Assembly (NCBI GenBank): GCA_045636145.1
Contig: JAZTWV010000042.1
Coordinates: 1-64,000 of the forward strand
Reading direction: 5' to 3'
DNA: 64,000 nt
DNA from: Flemingiibacterium sp045636145
Lineage (GTDB): Bacteria > Bacillota > Clostridia > Oscillospirales > CAG-272
How positions within the stretch are numbered: the stretch's first letter is position 1; each line of letters begins with the position of its first letter. The notes beneath the pieces were generated by a model. The model saw nothing but the letters and a program-made list of their open reading frames with translations, made no database searches and was not told where the DNA came from. Below are positions 16,268 through 24,447 of this stretch, piece by piece. The position numbers and the translations under genes were made by a program.

Positions 16268-17203
16268 ATGAAACGAACTTTGTTGTTATTTATATTGATT
16301 GTGGCGTTGTTCAATACGGCGAGCTATGCAGCTACGCCTGCAGAGACATACTCGGCAGATGCTTTACATTCATTGGGCTTGTTTTTGGGCACAGATAAAG
16401 GCTATGAATTGGACAGCAACCTAACTAGAGCCCAAGGCGTTGTATTGCTTGTTCGCATGATGGGTAAGGAACAAGAAGCAACCACGCAGGCATATACTCC
16501 TCATTTTACGGATGTACCAGACTGGGCAGCTTGCCATGTGGAATATGCACTTGCCAATGGAATCACCAATGGAGTATCAGAGACACACTTTGATCCTGAC
16601 GGGAGCATGACAGACTATATGTTTTTGACGCTTATTCTCCGTGCGTTAGGGTACAGCGATAGCGAACAGGCGTCATTGTTCGTGTGGAATGATCCTTATG
16701 ATTTAGCGTATAGCTTGAGACTGGTGGATAGCACAAATGCAGATGACAGTTTTAGCCGTGGTGATGCAGTATCCGTTTTTTGGAACGCACTAGATGTCGA
16801 GTTTAATGGTGAGCAAGAAAGCTTGGGCGAGCGTTTAATTGCCCAAGGTGTGTTCACTCAAACTGAATTTTCTCTAGCGCGCAATATATATGAAAACGGT
16901 TATCCAGTAGATGATACTGAGTCAAATACATCATCCGACGTTTCAGTGCCAACAACACCGACACCTGTCGTACCGATACCTAATATACCGGAAACCGATA
17001 CCGACGAGGATTGGAATGGTGATGATAGCAATGATACTGATTCCAATATTAATTCTGAAGAATTTGTACCATCGCATCCTAATCAAACACCAACGGAAAA
17101 CGATACTCCTGAGCAGTTACCCAATATCGGTGATAATATTATCAATGATAATGATGGTGAAGCATCCACACCATTGCAACCTGATCAGACTCCTTGGGGA
17201 TAA
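16268..17203 (+). CDS. SLH-domain surface protein with QTPWG tail
   Basis: A 311-residue exported protein. Signal peptide (1-21). SLH-type repeats span residues ~22-200, including SNLTRAQGVVLLVRMMG and FTDVPDWAACHVEYALANGITNGVSE. A Pro/Thr/Asp/Asn-rich low-complexity C-terminal region (~215-305) ends in DQTPWG. The N-terminal ~200 residues are clearly paralogous to the SLH protein at 60486-61655 (same FLG...LSRAEGVTLLVRMIG core). ATG at 16268 with AGGAAGG upstream. Last gene of the proposed switched unit; followed by a strong terminator. Confidence 0.85.
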   Translation: MKRTLLLFILIVALFNTASYAATPAETYSADALHSLGLFLGTDKGYELDSNLTRAQGVVLLVRMMGKEQEATTQAYTPHFTDVPDWAACHVEYALANGITNGVSETHFDPDGSMTDYMFLTLILRALGYSDSEQASLFVWNDPYDLAYSLRLVDSTNADDSFSRGDAVSVFWNALDVEFNGEQESLGERLIAQGVFTQTEFSLARNIYENGYPVDDTESNTSSDVSVPTTPTPVVPIPNIPETDTDEDWNGDDSNDTDSNINSEEFVPSHPNQTPTENDTPEQLPNIGDNIINDNDGEASTPLQPDQTPWG

Positions 17204-17324
17204 TTTTTGATGGACACAGGATTGCTAGACCATAACAGCAATATTCCTAACATAAAAGTGGTGGCAACTGTACATCTTTTCTGAACCTTGGTTTATGAGA
17301 AATAAAATGCGACAATAAACCTAT

Positions 17325-17356
17325 GCCAATCGAGCTTTAAAGCTCGATTGGCTTTT
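17325..17356. terminator. Strong intrinsic terminator ending the switched gene unit
   Basis: A perfect 28-bp palindrome (17325-17352, arms GCCAATCGAGCTTT / AAAGCTCGATTGGC) followed by TTTT. The rest of 17204-17501 holds no gene; only a GGAGG site appears at its right end. Confidence 0.8.
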
Positions 17357-17501
17357 CCACTATATTGTACCGTGGCAATAATGGCAATGTTTACATAAAT
17401 AGTGCCCATTGGGATAAGAAGTATCATTTTTGCCATTTTCTCTGGACATTCGCTCGTTCTTGTGATATAGTGTGTACTGCCACGAAAAGGAGGTAGTGCA
17501 T

Positions 17502-17597
17502 ATGGCGAAACATCAACAACAATTTCATAACGAAGACAGAGCGGCTCTGAATCGGTATTTACCGAAGCGGAGCCGCTCTCTCATTGTGGGGAGGTGA
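17502..17597 (+). CDS. 31-residue ORF over a nested hairpin
   Basis: ATG at 17502 has AAGGAGGTAGT upstream and opens a 31-codon frame (MAKHQQQFHNEDRAALNRY...) ending just before the DUF6809 gene. The same bases form a strong nested hairpin (17538-17579: AGAGCGGCTC / GAGCCGCTCT outside, CGGTA / TACCG inside). It may be a leader peptide, a remnant of a transposase start, or only a structured RNA with a chance frame. Confidence 0.4.
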   Translation: MAKHQQQFHNEDRAALNRYLPKRSRSLIVGR

Positions 17598-17602
17598 GAA
17601 GG

Positions 17603-17881
17603 ATGAGTATCCTGGAAGATCTGTGGTACGGCAACATCTCGCCGTGGGAACGACCGTTCAAGAAAGACAGCGCATATGCGGAACTGCTGGCACTGGTGGT
17701 TCGGCATCAGGAAGACCTGCTCGGACGGCTGAACGACGAGGAAAAAGAAATCTTCGAAAAATACACCGACTGTACAACAGAAATGCACGATCTGACCGAA
17801 CGCGAAGCATTTATCAAGGGATTTGCAATCGGTACACGGATCATCATTGAAGCAATGACAACGAAAATAATGGAAGAATGA
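17603..17881 (+). CDS. DUF6809-type mobile-element protein
   Basis: A 92-residue acidic, helical protein with the pattern LEDLWYGNISPWER (residues ~3-17), HQEDLLGRLNDEEKEIFEKYTDCTTEMHDL and a C-terminal hydrophobic helix (GFAIGTRIIIEAM). I recognise it as a small protein common in clostridial elements (DUF6809); its function is unknown. ATG at 17603 with GGGGAGGTGAGAAGG upstream. A decayed homologue sits at 7023-7277, showing at least two related insertions. Confidence 0.75.
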   Translation: MSILEDLWYGNISPWERPFKKDSAYAELLALVVRHQEDLLGRLNDEEKEIFEKYTDCTTEMHDLTEREAFIKGFAIGTRIIIEAMTTKIMEE

Positions 17882-18009
17882 TACAGCGGAGGTTTCACAC
17901 TAAATCATGTGCGAAATCTCCGGCTTTTTCTTCCACGCCATTGACAAACATATGTTCTGTATGGTATAATAAGATATACCCAAATCAATAATTCCACAAA
18001 GGAGAACAA

Positions 18010-18918
18010 ATGCCGAAAAAAGACTCCGCATTACTCGAAAAAAACTCCCCCATAACGCTCGATGACCTAAAAGATCAATTCCACCGCGACGATTGGTCGG
18101 CATTGACTTCGCCGTACAATGTCGCAAGTGCTGATGCCGAACATGCAAAGATATATACTATGGCGCGAGAATATTTCAATGATTTTTGGGCGAAAAAGTT
18201 GAAGGATAACGGACACAAGCATCCCTTACGCAGCTATTCTGACAACTATCCCGTAAGGCTTCTCGAAAAAAGCGAGGGTAACTACATAGCCGGAACGATC
18301 ATGGAAATCATCGAAGACGATACAGTACTCGATAACGTTTTCGAGATTTTCTTCACCGCTATGGCAGAGCCGCTTTCAAAAGAGCTTGAAGCCTACGCCG
18401 CCGATATGAGAAAGACTGTGGATTCGCTGACTGACGATGAAATTCATTCTGTAATCGATAAAATTGCCGACAACACCCTTTCCACAATGATGGGGCTGCT
18501 TCAGCAAACGCAAAATGTTCCCGAAATCATTGGTATTGCAAAAGAAAACGGCGCATATGAAGATTTTCCTTGGACAACTAATTTCGAAAAGGCAGATTTT
18601 CACCGCAAATGGCATCATACAAGAACCGCCGTTGGTCAAATGCTGTCACTCGATGAAATTCTCGACAAAGGCGATAAAGCACAGTATGAAGTGGTGGGCA
18701 ATGCTATAGACACTGTAAGCGAAGCGGATATAGCAAAGATTGCCGCTAAATTCATTGAAACGCTTGACAGCGTTGACAGCCAAATCTGCTATATGCGGAT
18801 GGACGGCAAAACAAATGCGGAAATTGCAGAAGCGCTGAGCTACAAAACGCCGAGTGCCGTAACCAAACGACTTTCAAAAATAAAAGCAAAGTTCAATGAG
18901 TTCTTTGCGGAACAATAA
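18010..18918 (+). CDS. Sigma-factor-like DNA-binding regulator of the element
   Basis: A 302-residue protein. Residues ~255-300 (QICYMRMDGKTNAEIAEALSYKTPSAVTKRLSKIKAKF) form a sigma-70 region-4/LuxR-like helix-turn-helix. The N-terminal ~240 residues are helical and acidic without a recognised family. RBS AAAGGAG upstream of ATG 18010. Its place between DUF6809 and the structured RNA suggests it controls element genes. It could be an element-specific sigma-like activator; no -10/-35-binding region 2 was recognised. Confidence 0.6.
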   Translation: MPKKDSALLEKNSPITLDDLKDQFHRDDWSALTSPYNVASADAEHAKIYTMAREYFNDFWAKKLKDNGHKHPLRSYSDNYPVRLLEKSEGNYIAGTIMEIIEDDTVLDNVFEIFFTAMAEPLSKELEAYAADMRKTVDSLTDDEIHSVIDKIADNTLSTMMGLLQQTQNVPEIIGIAKENGAYEDFPWTTNFEKADFHRKWHHTRTAVGQMLSLDEILDKGDKAQYEVVGNAIDTVSEADIAKIAAKFIETLDSVDSQICYMRMDGKTNAEIAEALSYKTPSAVTKRLSKIKAKFNEFFAEQ

Positions 18919-18937
18919 ATAATTGATAATAATTGAT

Positions 18938-18969
18938 GCTCTCCGAGATAAAAATCGGAGAGCTTTTTT
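18938..18969 (+). terminator. Intrinsic terminator after the sigma-like gene
   Basis: GCTCTCCGA (18938-18946) pairs with TCGGAGAGC (18955-18963), followed by TTTTTTG. It isolates the following structured RNA from upstream transcription. Confidence 0.85.
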
Positions 18970-18986
18970 GTTTTTAGAAAAAAATT

Positions 18987-19505
18987 TTGAAAAAATTTTG
19001 TCACTTAAGGAACAATTCGTCATTCCCGTGTCGGTATGTAGATAGAGGGAAATATTCTCTCCTTGAGCAGCACCTGCAAAGCAAACGGCAGGTGCTGTTC
19101 ACATTCGGAGCAATCGATGAACTCCGGGTGCAAGTGAATAACCTGCCGTGCAGATACACGAAGGGCACCTTGCCATGACAGCGGTTTAACCGTGCCGTAG
19201 GAGGAAGGGGTACACATTGTGCTCCCGAAAGGATCGGCAAGCGAGGAAAGCCACCGTGAAAACGTGGTCAAAGAGCATAGGAACTGGCGCGGACAGACAG
19301 GTAAAACAGACTGTTCCGTGGAATGAGGTGAACTTCCTCTCGCCAACACAAAGCGGAACGGTCGCAGTTGGTGCGGACTGTCCGTGAGCCACGCTTCTAT
19401 GCGCGGCATCACATAAAAACCGCACACAAGAGGTTTGTGCGCGCCTGTGGGGGCTTCTCCACGAAGCGTACGGGCTCCCATTTTACGTAATGGGAGCTTT
19501 TTTAG
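18987..19505 (+). ncRNA. Large structured non-coding RNA candidate (~0.5 kb)
   Basis: A 600-nt gap without a credible protein gene but dense in hairpins: CAGCACCTGC/GCAGGTGCTG (~19067-19096), CGGAG/CTCCG, CCAC-CGTGAAAACG-TGG, GGAA-GTGAAC-TTCC and others. It is GC-richer than flanking gaps, is bounded upstream by a terminator, and ends with its own (19469-19502, GGGCTCCCAT...ATGGGAGC then T6). Length and setting (integrative element) resemble the large ornate RNAs GOLLD and ROOL, but I cannot match a consensus and this link is only a suggestion. It is not a group II intron: no domain V or reverse transcriptase was seen. Confidence 0.55.
19469..19505 (+). terminator. Terminator at the 3' end of the structured RNA
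   Basis: GCTCCCATTTTACGTAATGGGAGC forms a tight hairpin (arms GCTCCCATT / AATGGGAGC) followed by TTTTTTAG, 30 nt before the ATPase gene start. Confidence 0.85.
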
Positions 19506-19535
19506 TTTGCAAAAATATATTGAAAGGAGTTCTAC

Positions 19536-21332
19536 ATGAACGAAAACAAAGCTAACCCCGCTGTCGAGGAGACAGCAACACAGCCGCTCTACACGCATCC
19601 ATATTATGCGCAGGATGGAAAGCTGTACATCGAGAAGCAGAGTAAGTCGGGACCGTATCTTGAGCAGCTCTGCAACTTCACGCCGCGCATTGTTTCAGAG
19701 GTCACATTCGACGACGGGCAAACAGTGCACAAGGAATACCGCATCGGCGGTGAGGACGAATACGGCAATCCGCTCCCCGAGGTGGATGTTGCCGCAGACG
19801 AACTTGGACGAATGGAGTGGCTGGCGAATCATTGGCCAGCGACGCTTCGACTATCGGTGGTGTCATCGGTGGAAAAGCATGTGCAATGCGCTATGAAAGA
19901 AACCGCAGTGCATGCCGAGCAGAAGTATGTGTTTGCGCACACCGGATGGAAGGAGATTGACGGACAGTATCATTTTTTACTACCGGGATGCGGTGAGCAT
20001 GAAGTTCGGTTATGCGGTAAGCAGAAAGCATACTGCAGCGCGAACACTTGCAATGACTCTGATCTTGTGTATCTCGCAGGATTCCTGCAGGTCGATTTCA
20101 TACCGCATCCGGTCATGCTTCCATGCCTTGCGCTGGTGTTTCTCTCACCGCTGAATGAGTTCTTACGACGTGGGGGATGCGAACCGAAATTCATTCTCTC
20201 GCTCATCGGCAGAACGGGCAGTATGAAAAGTACCGTCGCCGCGCTGATGCTTTCCTTCTTCGGTCACTTCACCGCAACCGAGCTGCCAATGTCGTTCCAC
20301 GATACAGCGAACAGTATTCTCTACAACGCCGGCACACTCAAAGATGTCCTCACCTGCGTGGATGATTACCATCCGAGTGCAAAGAAGGACGGTGAAGCTA
20401 TGCGGCAGAATATGCAGATTCTTGTTCGCGGCTACGGTGACCGAACTGCGCGAGAGAGGATGACCTCGGACATCCGCCTGCGCGAGTCGCAGGTGCCGCA
20501 TGGGAATGTGATCGTTACGGCGGAGTATGCACCTGACATCGGTGAGAGCGGTACGGCACGAACATTTATCATCGAGATGCAGCCTGGCAGTATGAATCTT
20601 CCGTTGCTGACGGATATACAGTCGCTCGCCGCCGAAGGTATGCTGATGCGATGTATGCACGGGTACATCGAGTGGCTGAAAGAAACGTATCTGTCATCGG
20701 AGGAACCGGTGCAGGGTTTTGTTGCGTCTTTGAAGCAGACGTATCTTTCTCTCCGCACAGCATACCGCGAAGAGTTACAGAACCGACGGATTGTCTTCCA
20801 CGACCGTCTGCCGGACACGCTCACATGCTTGCACATCGGATTTGATATGATGCTTAGATTTCTGATGCATCACGATATGCTGAAAGAAGATGCGGCAAAG
20901 GAACAGAGCGAAAAATTCAAAAGCATTCTCCTCGCCCATGCCGCAAAGCAGTCGGATGCAGTCATCACGGACAAGCCTACGCATATCTTCATCCGCAAGT
21001 TGTTTGCTATGATCGAATGTGGACAGGCTTCACTCGTTAGAAAGGATGCTTCAGGAACAGTATCAACAAGCAACCTTCTCGGATATGAGGATAACAATTA
21101 CTGCTATATCTTCTTCGAAGCATCTCACAAAGCAGTATCAAAATTCTGCGCCGAGCAAAACGAGGTGTTCACTATTACCACAAAAGCACTTGCAAAGCAG
21201 TTAGCGGAGGAAGCATTGATCGAAGTCACCGACAGCGGTAAAAATACACGCTCACTTCCGTTTGGCGGTGTCAACAAGCGCGTGATGCTTTTGAAGAAAA
21301 GCGCGGTGAAAAACATTCTCGACGGTATCTGA
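19536..21332 (+). CDS. DUF927-like P-loop ATPase (replication helicase/primase-associated)
   Basis: A 598-residue protein. The P-loop is near residue 230 (SLIGRTGSMKSTVAALML) and an acidic Walker-B-like TCVDDYHPS follows ~45 residues later. Then come DRTARERM and GNVIVTAEYAPDIGESGTARTF, with a sensor-type Arg. This architecture matches DUF927-type proteins of phages and plasmids, thought to act as replicative helicases loaded with or fused to primases. ATG at 19536 with GAAAGGAGT upstream. As the only replication-type protein of the element it may drive excised-form replication or mobilization. No primase domain was recognised. Confidence 0.7.
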   Translation: MNENKANPAVEETATQPLYTHPYYAQDGKLYIEKQSKSGPYLEQLCNFTPRIVSEVTFDDGQTVHKEYRIGGEDEYGNPLPEVDVAADELGRMEWLANHWPATLRLSVVSSVEKHVQCAMKETAVHAEQKYVFAHTGWKEIDGQYHFLLPGCGEHEVRLCGKQKAYCSANTCNDSDLVYLAGFLQVDFIPHPVMLPCLALVFLSPLNEFLRRGGCEPKFILSLIGRTGSMKSTVAALMLSFFGHFTATELPMSFHDTANSILYNAGTLKDVLTCVDDYHPSAKKDGEAMRQNMQILVRGYGDRTARERMTSDIRLRESQVPHGNVIVTAEYAPDIGESGTARTFIIEMQPGSMNLPLLTDIQSLAAEGMLMRCMHGYIEWLKETYLSSEEPVQGFVASLKQTYLSLRTAYREELQNRRIVFHDRLPDTLTCLHIGFDMMLRFLMHHDMLKEDAAKEQSEKFKSILLAHAAKQSDAVITDKPTHIFIRKLFAMIECGQASLVRKDASGTVSTSNLLGYEDNNYCYIFFEASHKAVSKFCAEQNEVFTITTKALAKQLAEEALIEVTDSGKNTRSLPFGGVNKRVMLLKKSAVKNILDGI

Positions 21333-21479
21333 AAAAACGTGTTATCGTGTTATGGTGTTTCAGAGTATCACATTATCGCCATATCGCGAAATTTCAAGTG
21401 GGTGCAAACTCCTGTGTATATTGACGGGGATGAGAGAATCATGGTGTAATATCTCCGACTGAAAAGTAAGCAGGTTAAA

Positions 21480-21679
21480 GGGAGGGTGCCTCACACCTCC
21501 CGTTTACAGCGGACGGCAACAGCCGACTGCAGATTTTCGCCCGATTTCGCAGTTTTCGAGGCATCTTTGTGTATGTTGCCGGGGGATTGCTTTGGGGCAT
21601 GTCACACAATCGAATGTGTGACCGATTGCCGATATGTGCAGTATATACGCCGATATTCGGGTGTGAATCGGGCGAAAAT
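21480..21679. repeat. Inverted-repeat array, candidate oriT/origin or recombination region
   Basis: In the 394-nt gap before the RHH gene: hairpin GGGAGG/CCTCCC (21480-21502); 13-bp inverted pair ATTTTCGCCCGAT (21533-21545) and ATCGGGCGAAAAT (21667-21679); between them a perfect hairpin GTCACACA-ATCGAA-TGTGTGAC (21601-21622). Adjacent to a ribbon-helix-helix gene, this looks like a DNA-processing site. No relaxase gene is visible in the element. Confidence 0.55.
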
Positions 21680-21726
21680 GATGGAAGATTTCAAAAAACT
21701 ATATGAATTACGAAAGGAAAAACAAT

Positions 21727-22182
21727 ATGAAAAACGATAAGAAAATCAATAACGAAACCAAAGAAGGCGTTCGCAAGACAATCTATATTGATGAAACACT
21801 CGTCAAGCGTGCCGAACTTGTGAAAGAACTTGCAGGCGCGGATTCGTTCTCCGCATTCGTTTCCAAGGCTGTGGAGAGATATATTATTCAGCTTATGATT
21901 GGCAGTAACAACGAGCTGCTCACCGAGGAAATCAAAAAAGCCATCGATGATGCGCTCGCGCCGATTGATCGCAGGCTATCGAAAGGTCTGTATCGCTATG
22001 CAGTGGAGCTTGATATGCTCAGCCTGTTCGTCGGGTTTGAAAACGATTTCAGCTGGGATCAGATCGAGTGTATCCGTAAAGAGGCAAACCGTCGCATCGC
22101 ACAGATGCGCGGAAAGATTGACGTTGGTGAGATCATCGGTGAGATGAGCAGTGAGAATGAAGCTTATTACGATGAGGATTGA
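21727..22182 (+). CDS. Ribbon-helix-helix accessory protein
   Basis: A 151-residue protein. Residues ~10-55 (GVRKTIYIDETLVKRAELVKELAGADSFSAFVSKAVERYI) fit a MetJ/Arc-type ribbon-helix-helix: a beta strand with charged DNA-reading residues, then two helices. The C-terminal part is helical and acidic. ATG at 21727 with AAAGG upstream; an earlier in-frame ATG (21703) lacks a site. Such proteins bind oriT or partition sites; the repeats just upstream are natural targets. Confidence 0.7.
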   Translation: MKNDKKINNETKEGVRKTIYIDETLVKRAELVKELAGADSFSAFVSKAVERYIIQLMIGSNNELLTEEIKKAIDDALAPIDRRLSKGLYRYAVELDMLSLFVGFENDFSWDQIECIRKEANRRIAQMRGKIDVGEIIGEMSSENEAYYDED

Positions 22183-22192
22183 GGTGAAGTCT

Positions 22193-22495
22193 ATGAAGCA
22201 AAAACGAATCATCTATGAGAACGAAAACATTCCCGGCGGCTTTGATATGCGGAACATAGAGTTCCGTACGCCGGAAGATATGACCGACGATTCCCGCTAT
22301 GCTGTCCGTCAGCACGGCGGGATTTTCTTTTATCTCACCGACACAAGACTGATCCGTGGGAAGGTACACACCATCGACGGCTCGGAATACACCGTGCGAA
22401 GCGAGTTTAGTCGCAAGGCCGATCAGGATATGAGCGCCTTGATCAAGCGGCTCGTGGAAGCGGAAGCCGCTGATTGTTACAAAAAAGTTTCGTAA
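22193..22495 (+). CDS. Small conserved element protein, function unknown
   Basis: A 100-residue protein from ATG 22193 (GAGGTGAAG upstream), starting 10 nt after the RHH gene. The middle has beta-strand character (GGIFFYLTDTRLIRGKVHTIDGSEYTVRSEF) and the end is helical (ALIKRLVEAEAADCYKKVS). I know this type only as an uncharacterised protein encoded ahead of clostridial recombinases. Co-transcription with the RHH gene is likely. Confidence 0.6.
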   Translation: MKQKRIIYENENIPGGFDMRNIEFRTPEDMTDDSRYAVRQHGGIFFYLTDTRLIRGKVHTIDGSEYTVRSEFSRKADQDMSALIKRLVEAEAADCYKKVS

Positions 22496-22607
22496 TCCAT
22501 GCGATAATCGCTGGACATTTACGCCGATTGGGAGTATTCTGTTGTTGCGGAAATCTGTATCCGCACAAGGCTCTCAATCGGTTTGACTTAAAGAGGAGGA
22601 AAAACAA

Positions 22608-24245
22608 ATGAAGTCAAACCAAAATATCAATAAAATCACTGCGCTCTACTGCCGTCTCAGCAAGGATGATCTGCTGGGTGGCGACAGCTACAGCATACAG
22701 AATCAACGCTCCATGCTCACGGAGTATGCTGTTAAGAATGGATTTACTAACACTCGCGTATTTATCGATGACGGTTACTCCGGCGCAAACTACGACCGCC
22801 CCGGTTTCCAGGAAATGTTCGAGCTGATGACCGAGGGAGAGATTGGTGTGCTTATCACCAAAGACCTCTCCCGTCTCGGCAGAAATTATATCGAAACGGG
22901 TATGTATATCGAGTCCATCTTCCCACAGCTTGGTGTGCGGTACATCGCCATCGCTGATGGTGTCGATACTGCTTACAACATGGGAGACGACATCATGCCG
23001 TTCAAGAATCTCTTCAACGAGTACCACGTCAAAGAAACCAGCAAGAAAGTTCGAATGGCGTTTCAGACAATGGCACGCCGAGGAGAACGCCTTGCTTCGC
23101 GTGCTCCGTTCGGTTACAAGAAGGATCCGGAGAATCCAAAGAAAATCATCATCGACGAAGCCGCCGCTGCAGTGGTCAGACACATCTTTGATCTGTGTGT
23201 TGCTGGTAAAGGTCCGAGTCAGATCGCACGCCAGCTGGAAGCAGAGAAAGTGTACACACCGAGTATGTATGAATACATGGAGACCGGTGTACGGCTGACA
23301 AACTTTAACGAGGACAGACCTTACGGCTGGGCATCGGATAGTGTTTCAGATATTCTTGAGCGCGAGGACTACATCGGCAACACAGTCAACTGTAAATATA
23401 CCACACTGTCGTATAAGCATAAGAAACGGATCGAGCGTCCCGAAAGCGAACAGATGCGCATAGAACATTCCCATGAACCGATTATCGATGAACATACTTG
23501 GAAGCTGGTGCAGGAGCTTCGTTCCAACAAGCGCAGGCCCAACAAGATGGATGGCCTTGACAAGTATTCAGGGCTATTATTCTGCGAGGATTGCGGTTCG
23601 AAGATGTACTTCGTCCGAGGGAGAACCATCAAGCCTGAAGCATTCTGCTTTGTGTGCAGTAAATACCACAAGCATAACACGGTGGAGAAATGCACGCCGC
23701 ACACCATCCGCGCAGGCGTACTCGACACGATTGTGCTTGCGGAGCTAAACCGAGCGATCCGTTATGCGAGATCGAACAAGGAGAAGTTCATCGAAGCGGC
23801 TATGCAGAAAAGCACCGCTCAGGCTCGGCGAGAGCTGGCGGCACTTCAGAGTGAGTATAATACGCTGATGAACCGTAAAAATGTTCTGAGCACGCTGTTC
23901 AAGCGGCTTTACGAGGACAACGTCATCGGCCGCATCAACGATGAGCAATTTCGGATGCTGTCTTCCGATTACAATGAGGAACAGGCTGACATTATGGAGA
24001 AACTGCCTGCGATTGAGAAACAAATGGAAGCACTGAAGGATCAATCCACCGGCGCAGAACGGTTCGTAGAATTGGCACGGAAGTACACCAATATCACCGA
24101 GCTGACACCGGAGATACTCAATACGATGATTGATAAGATCATCATTGGTGAGCGGGAAAGCAGACATTCCAAAAAGAATGTCAAGCAGAAGATTCGGATA
24201 CTATTCAAGGGATTCGGTGAGCTGGACGACCTTATGTGCGTATAA
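22608..24245 (+). CDS. Large serine recombinase (TnpX/Tn4451-like)
   Basis: A 545-residue recombinase catalysing integration and excision. Resolvase catalytic domain at residues ~8-150 (YCRLSKDDLLGGDSYSIQNQR with nucleophile Ser; ITKDLSRLGRNYIETG). Recombinase domain at ~165-300 (RAPFGYKKDPENPKK; DILEREDYIGNTVN). Zinc ribbon with CEDC (~328-331) and CFVC...C pairs. Coiled coil at ~400-470, then the C-terminal domain. Full length for the family, no frameshift seen. ATG at 22608 with AGAGGAGG upstream. Its position at the end of the gene run marks it as the element's integrase. Confidence 0.9.
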   Translation: MKSNQNINKITALYCRLSKDDLLGGDSYSIQNQRSMLTEYAVKNGFTNTRVFIDDGYSGANYDRPGFQEMFELMTEGEIGVLITKDLSRLGRNYIETGMYIESIFPQLGVRYIAIADGVDTAYNMGDDIMPFKNLFNEYHVKETSKKVRMAFQTMARRGERLASRAPFGYKKDPENPKKIIIDEAAAAVVRHIFDLCVAGKGPSQIARQLEAEKVYTPSMYEYMETGVRLTNFNEDRPYGWASDSVSDILEREDYIGNTVNCKYTTLSYKHKKRIERPESEQMRIEHSHEPIIDEHTWKLVQELRSNKRRPNKMDGLDKYSGLLFCEDCGSKMYFVRGRTIKPEAFCFVCSKYHKHNTVEKCTPHTIRAGVLDTIVLAELNRAIRYARSNKEKFIEAAMQKSTAQARRELAALQSEYNTLMNRKNVLSTLFKRLYEDNVIGRINDEQFRMLSSDYNEEQADIMEKLPAIEKQMEALKDQSTGAERFVELARKYTNITELTPEILNTMIDKIIIGERESRHSKKNVKQKIRILFKGFGELDDLMCV

Positions 24246-24268
24246 CGGCAAAATCCCCACAAAAAGCG

Positions 24269-24300
24269 ATAGGAGATATGGATTTCTCCATATCTCCTAT
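24269..24300. repeat. 14-bp-arm hairpin after the recombinase
   Basis: Perfect arms ATAGGAGATATGGA / TCCATATCTCCTAT with loop TTTC. No T-run follows on the plus strand; on the minus strand TTTTT lies 4 nt beyond. It may be a leftward terminator or lie near the element end. Confidence 0.6.
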
Positions 24301-24447
24301 GCCCCGGACGGCTATATTGGGATAACATCCCTATTCGTAGCTGCCGTAGCCGCTCGTTATTTTTGTATCTGAAAATTTTCCCACTGAGGCTCATAAGATG
24401 GAACAACAACCGCAAATCACAAAAAAAGAAAATATTACCGCTTTCTC

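Larger units (their letters stand above)
17502..24300 (+). mobile_element. Integrative/mobilizable element with large serine recombinase
   Basis: A run of co-directional genes with higher GC than the preceding island: DUF6809 protein, sigma-like regulator, structured RNA, DUF927-like ATPase, RHH protein, small conserved protein and a Tn4451-like large serine recombinase at the far end, then a 14-bp-arm hairpin (24269-24300). Serine-recombinase elements make very short target repeats, so exact ends cannot be fixed by eye. Confidence 0.55.

Noticed and set aside
18987..19505. Group II intron or retron
   Set aside because: No reverse transcriptase nearby and no recognisable domain V or msr-msd layout.
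19020..19598. 192-codon minus-strand frame in the gap before the ATPase gene
   Set aside because: Overlaps the structured RNA and its terminator and runs into the next gene; Cys/Ser/Arg-rich, no RBS, no known domain.
21486..21740. 84-codon frame across the inverted repeats
   Set aside because: Covers the repeat array and overlaps the RHH gene start; Cys-rich chance frame without RBS.
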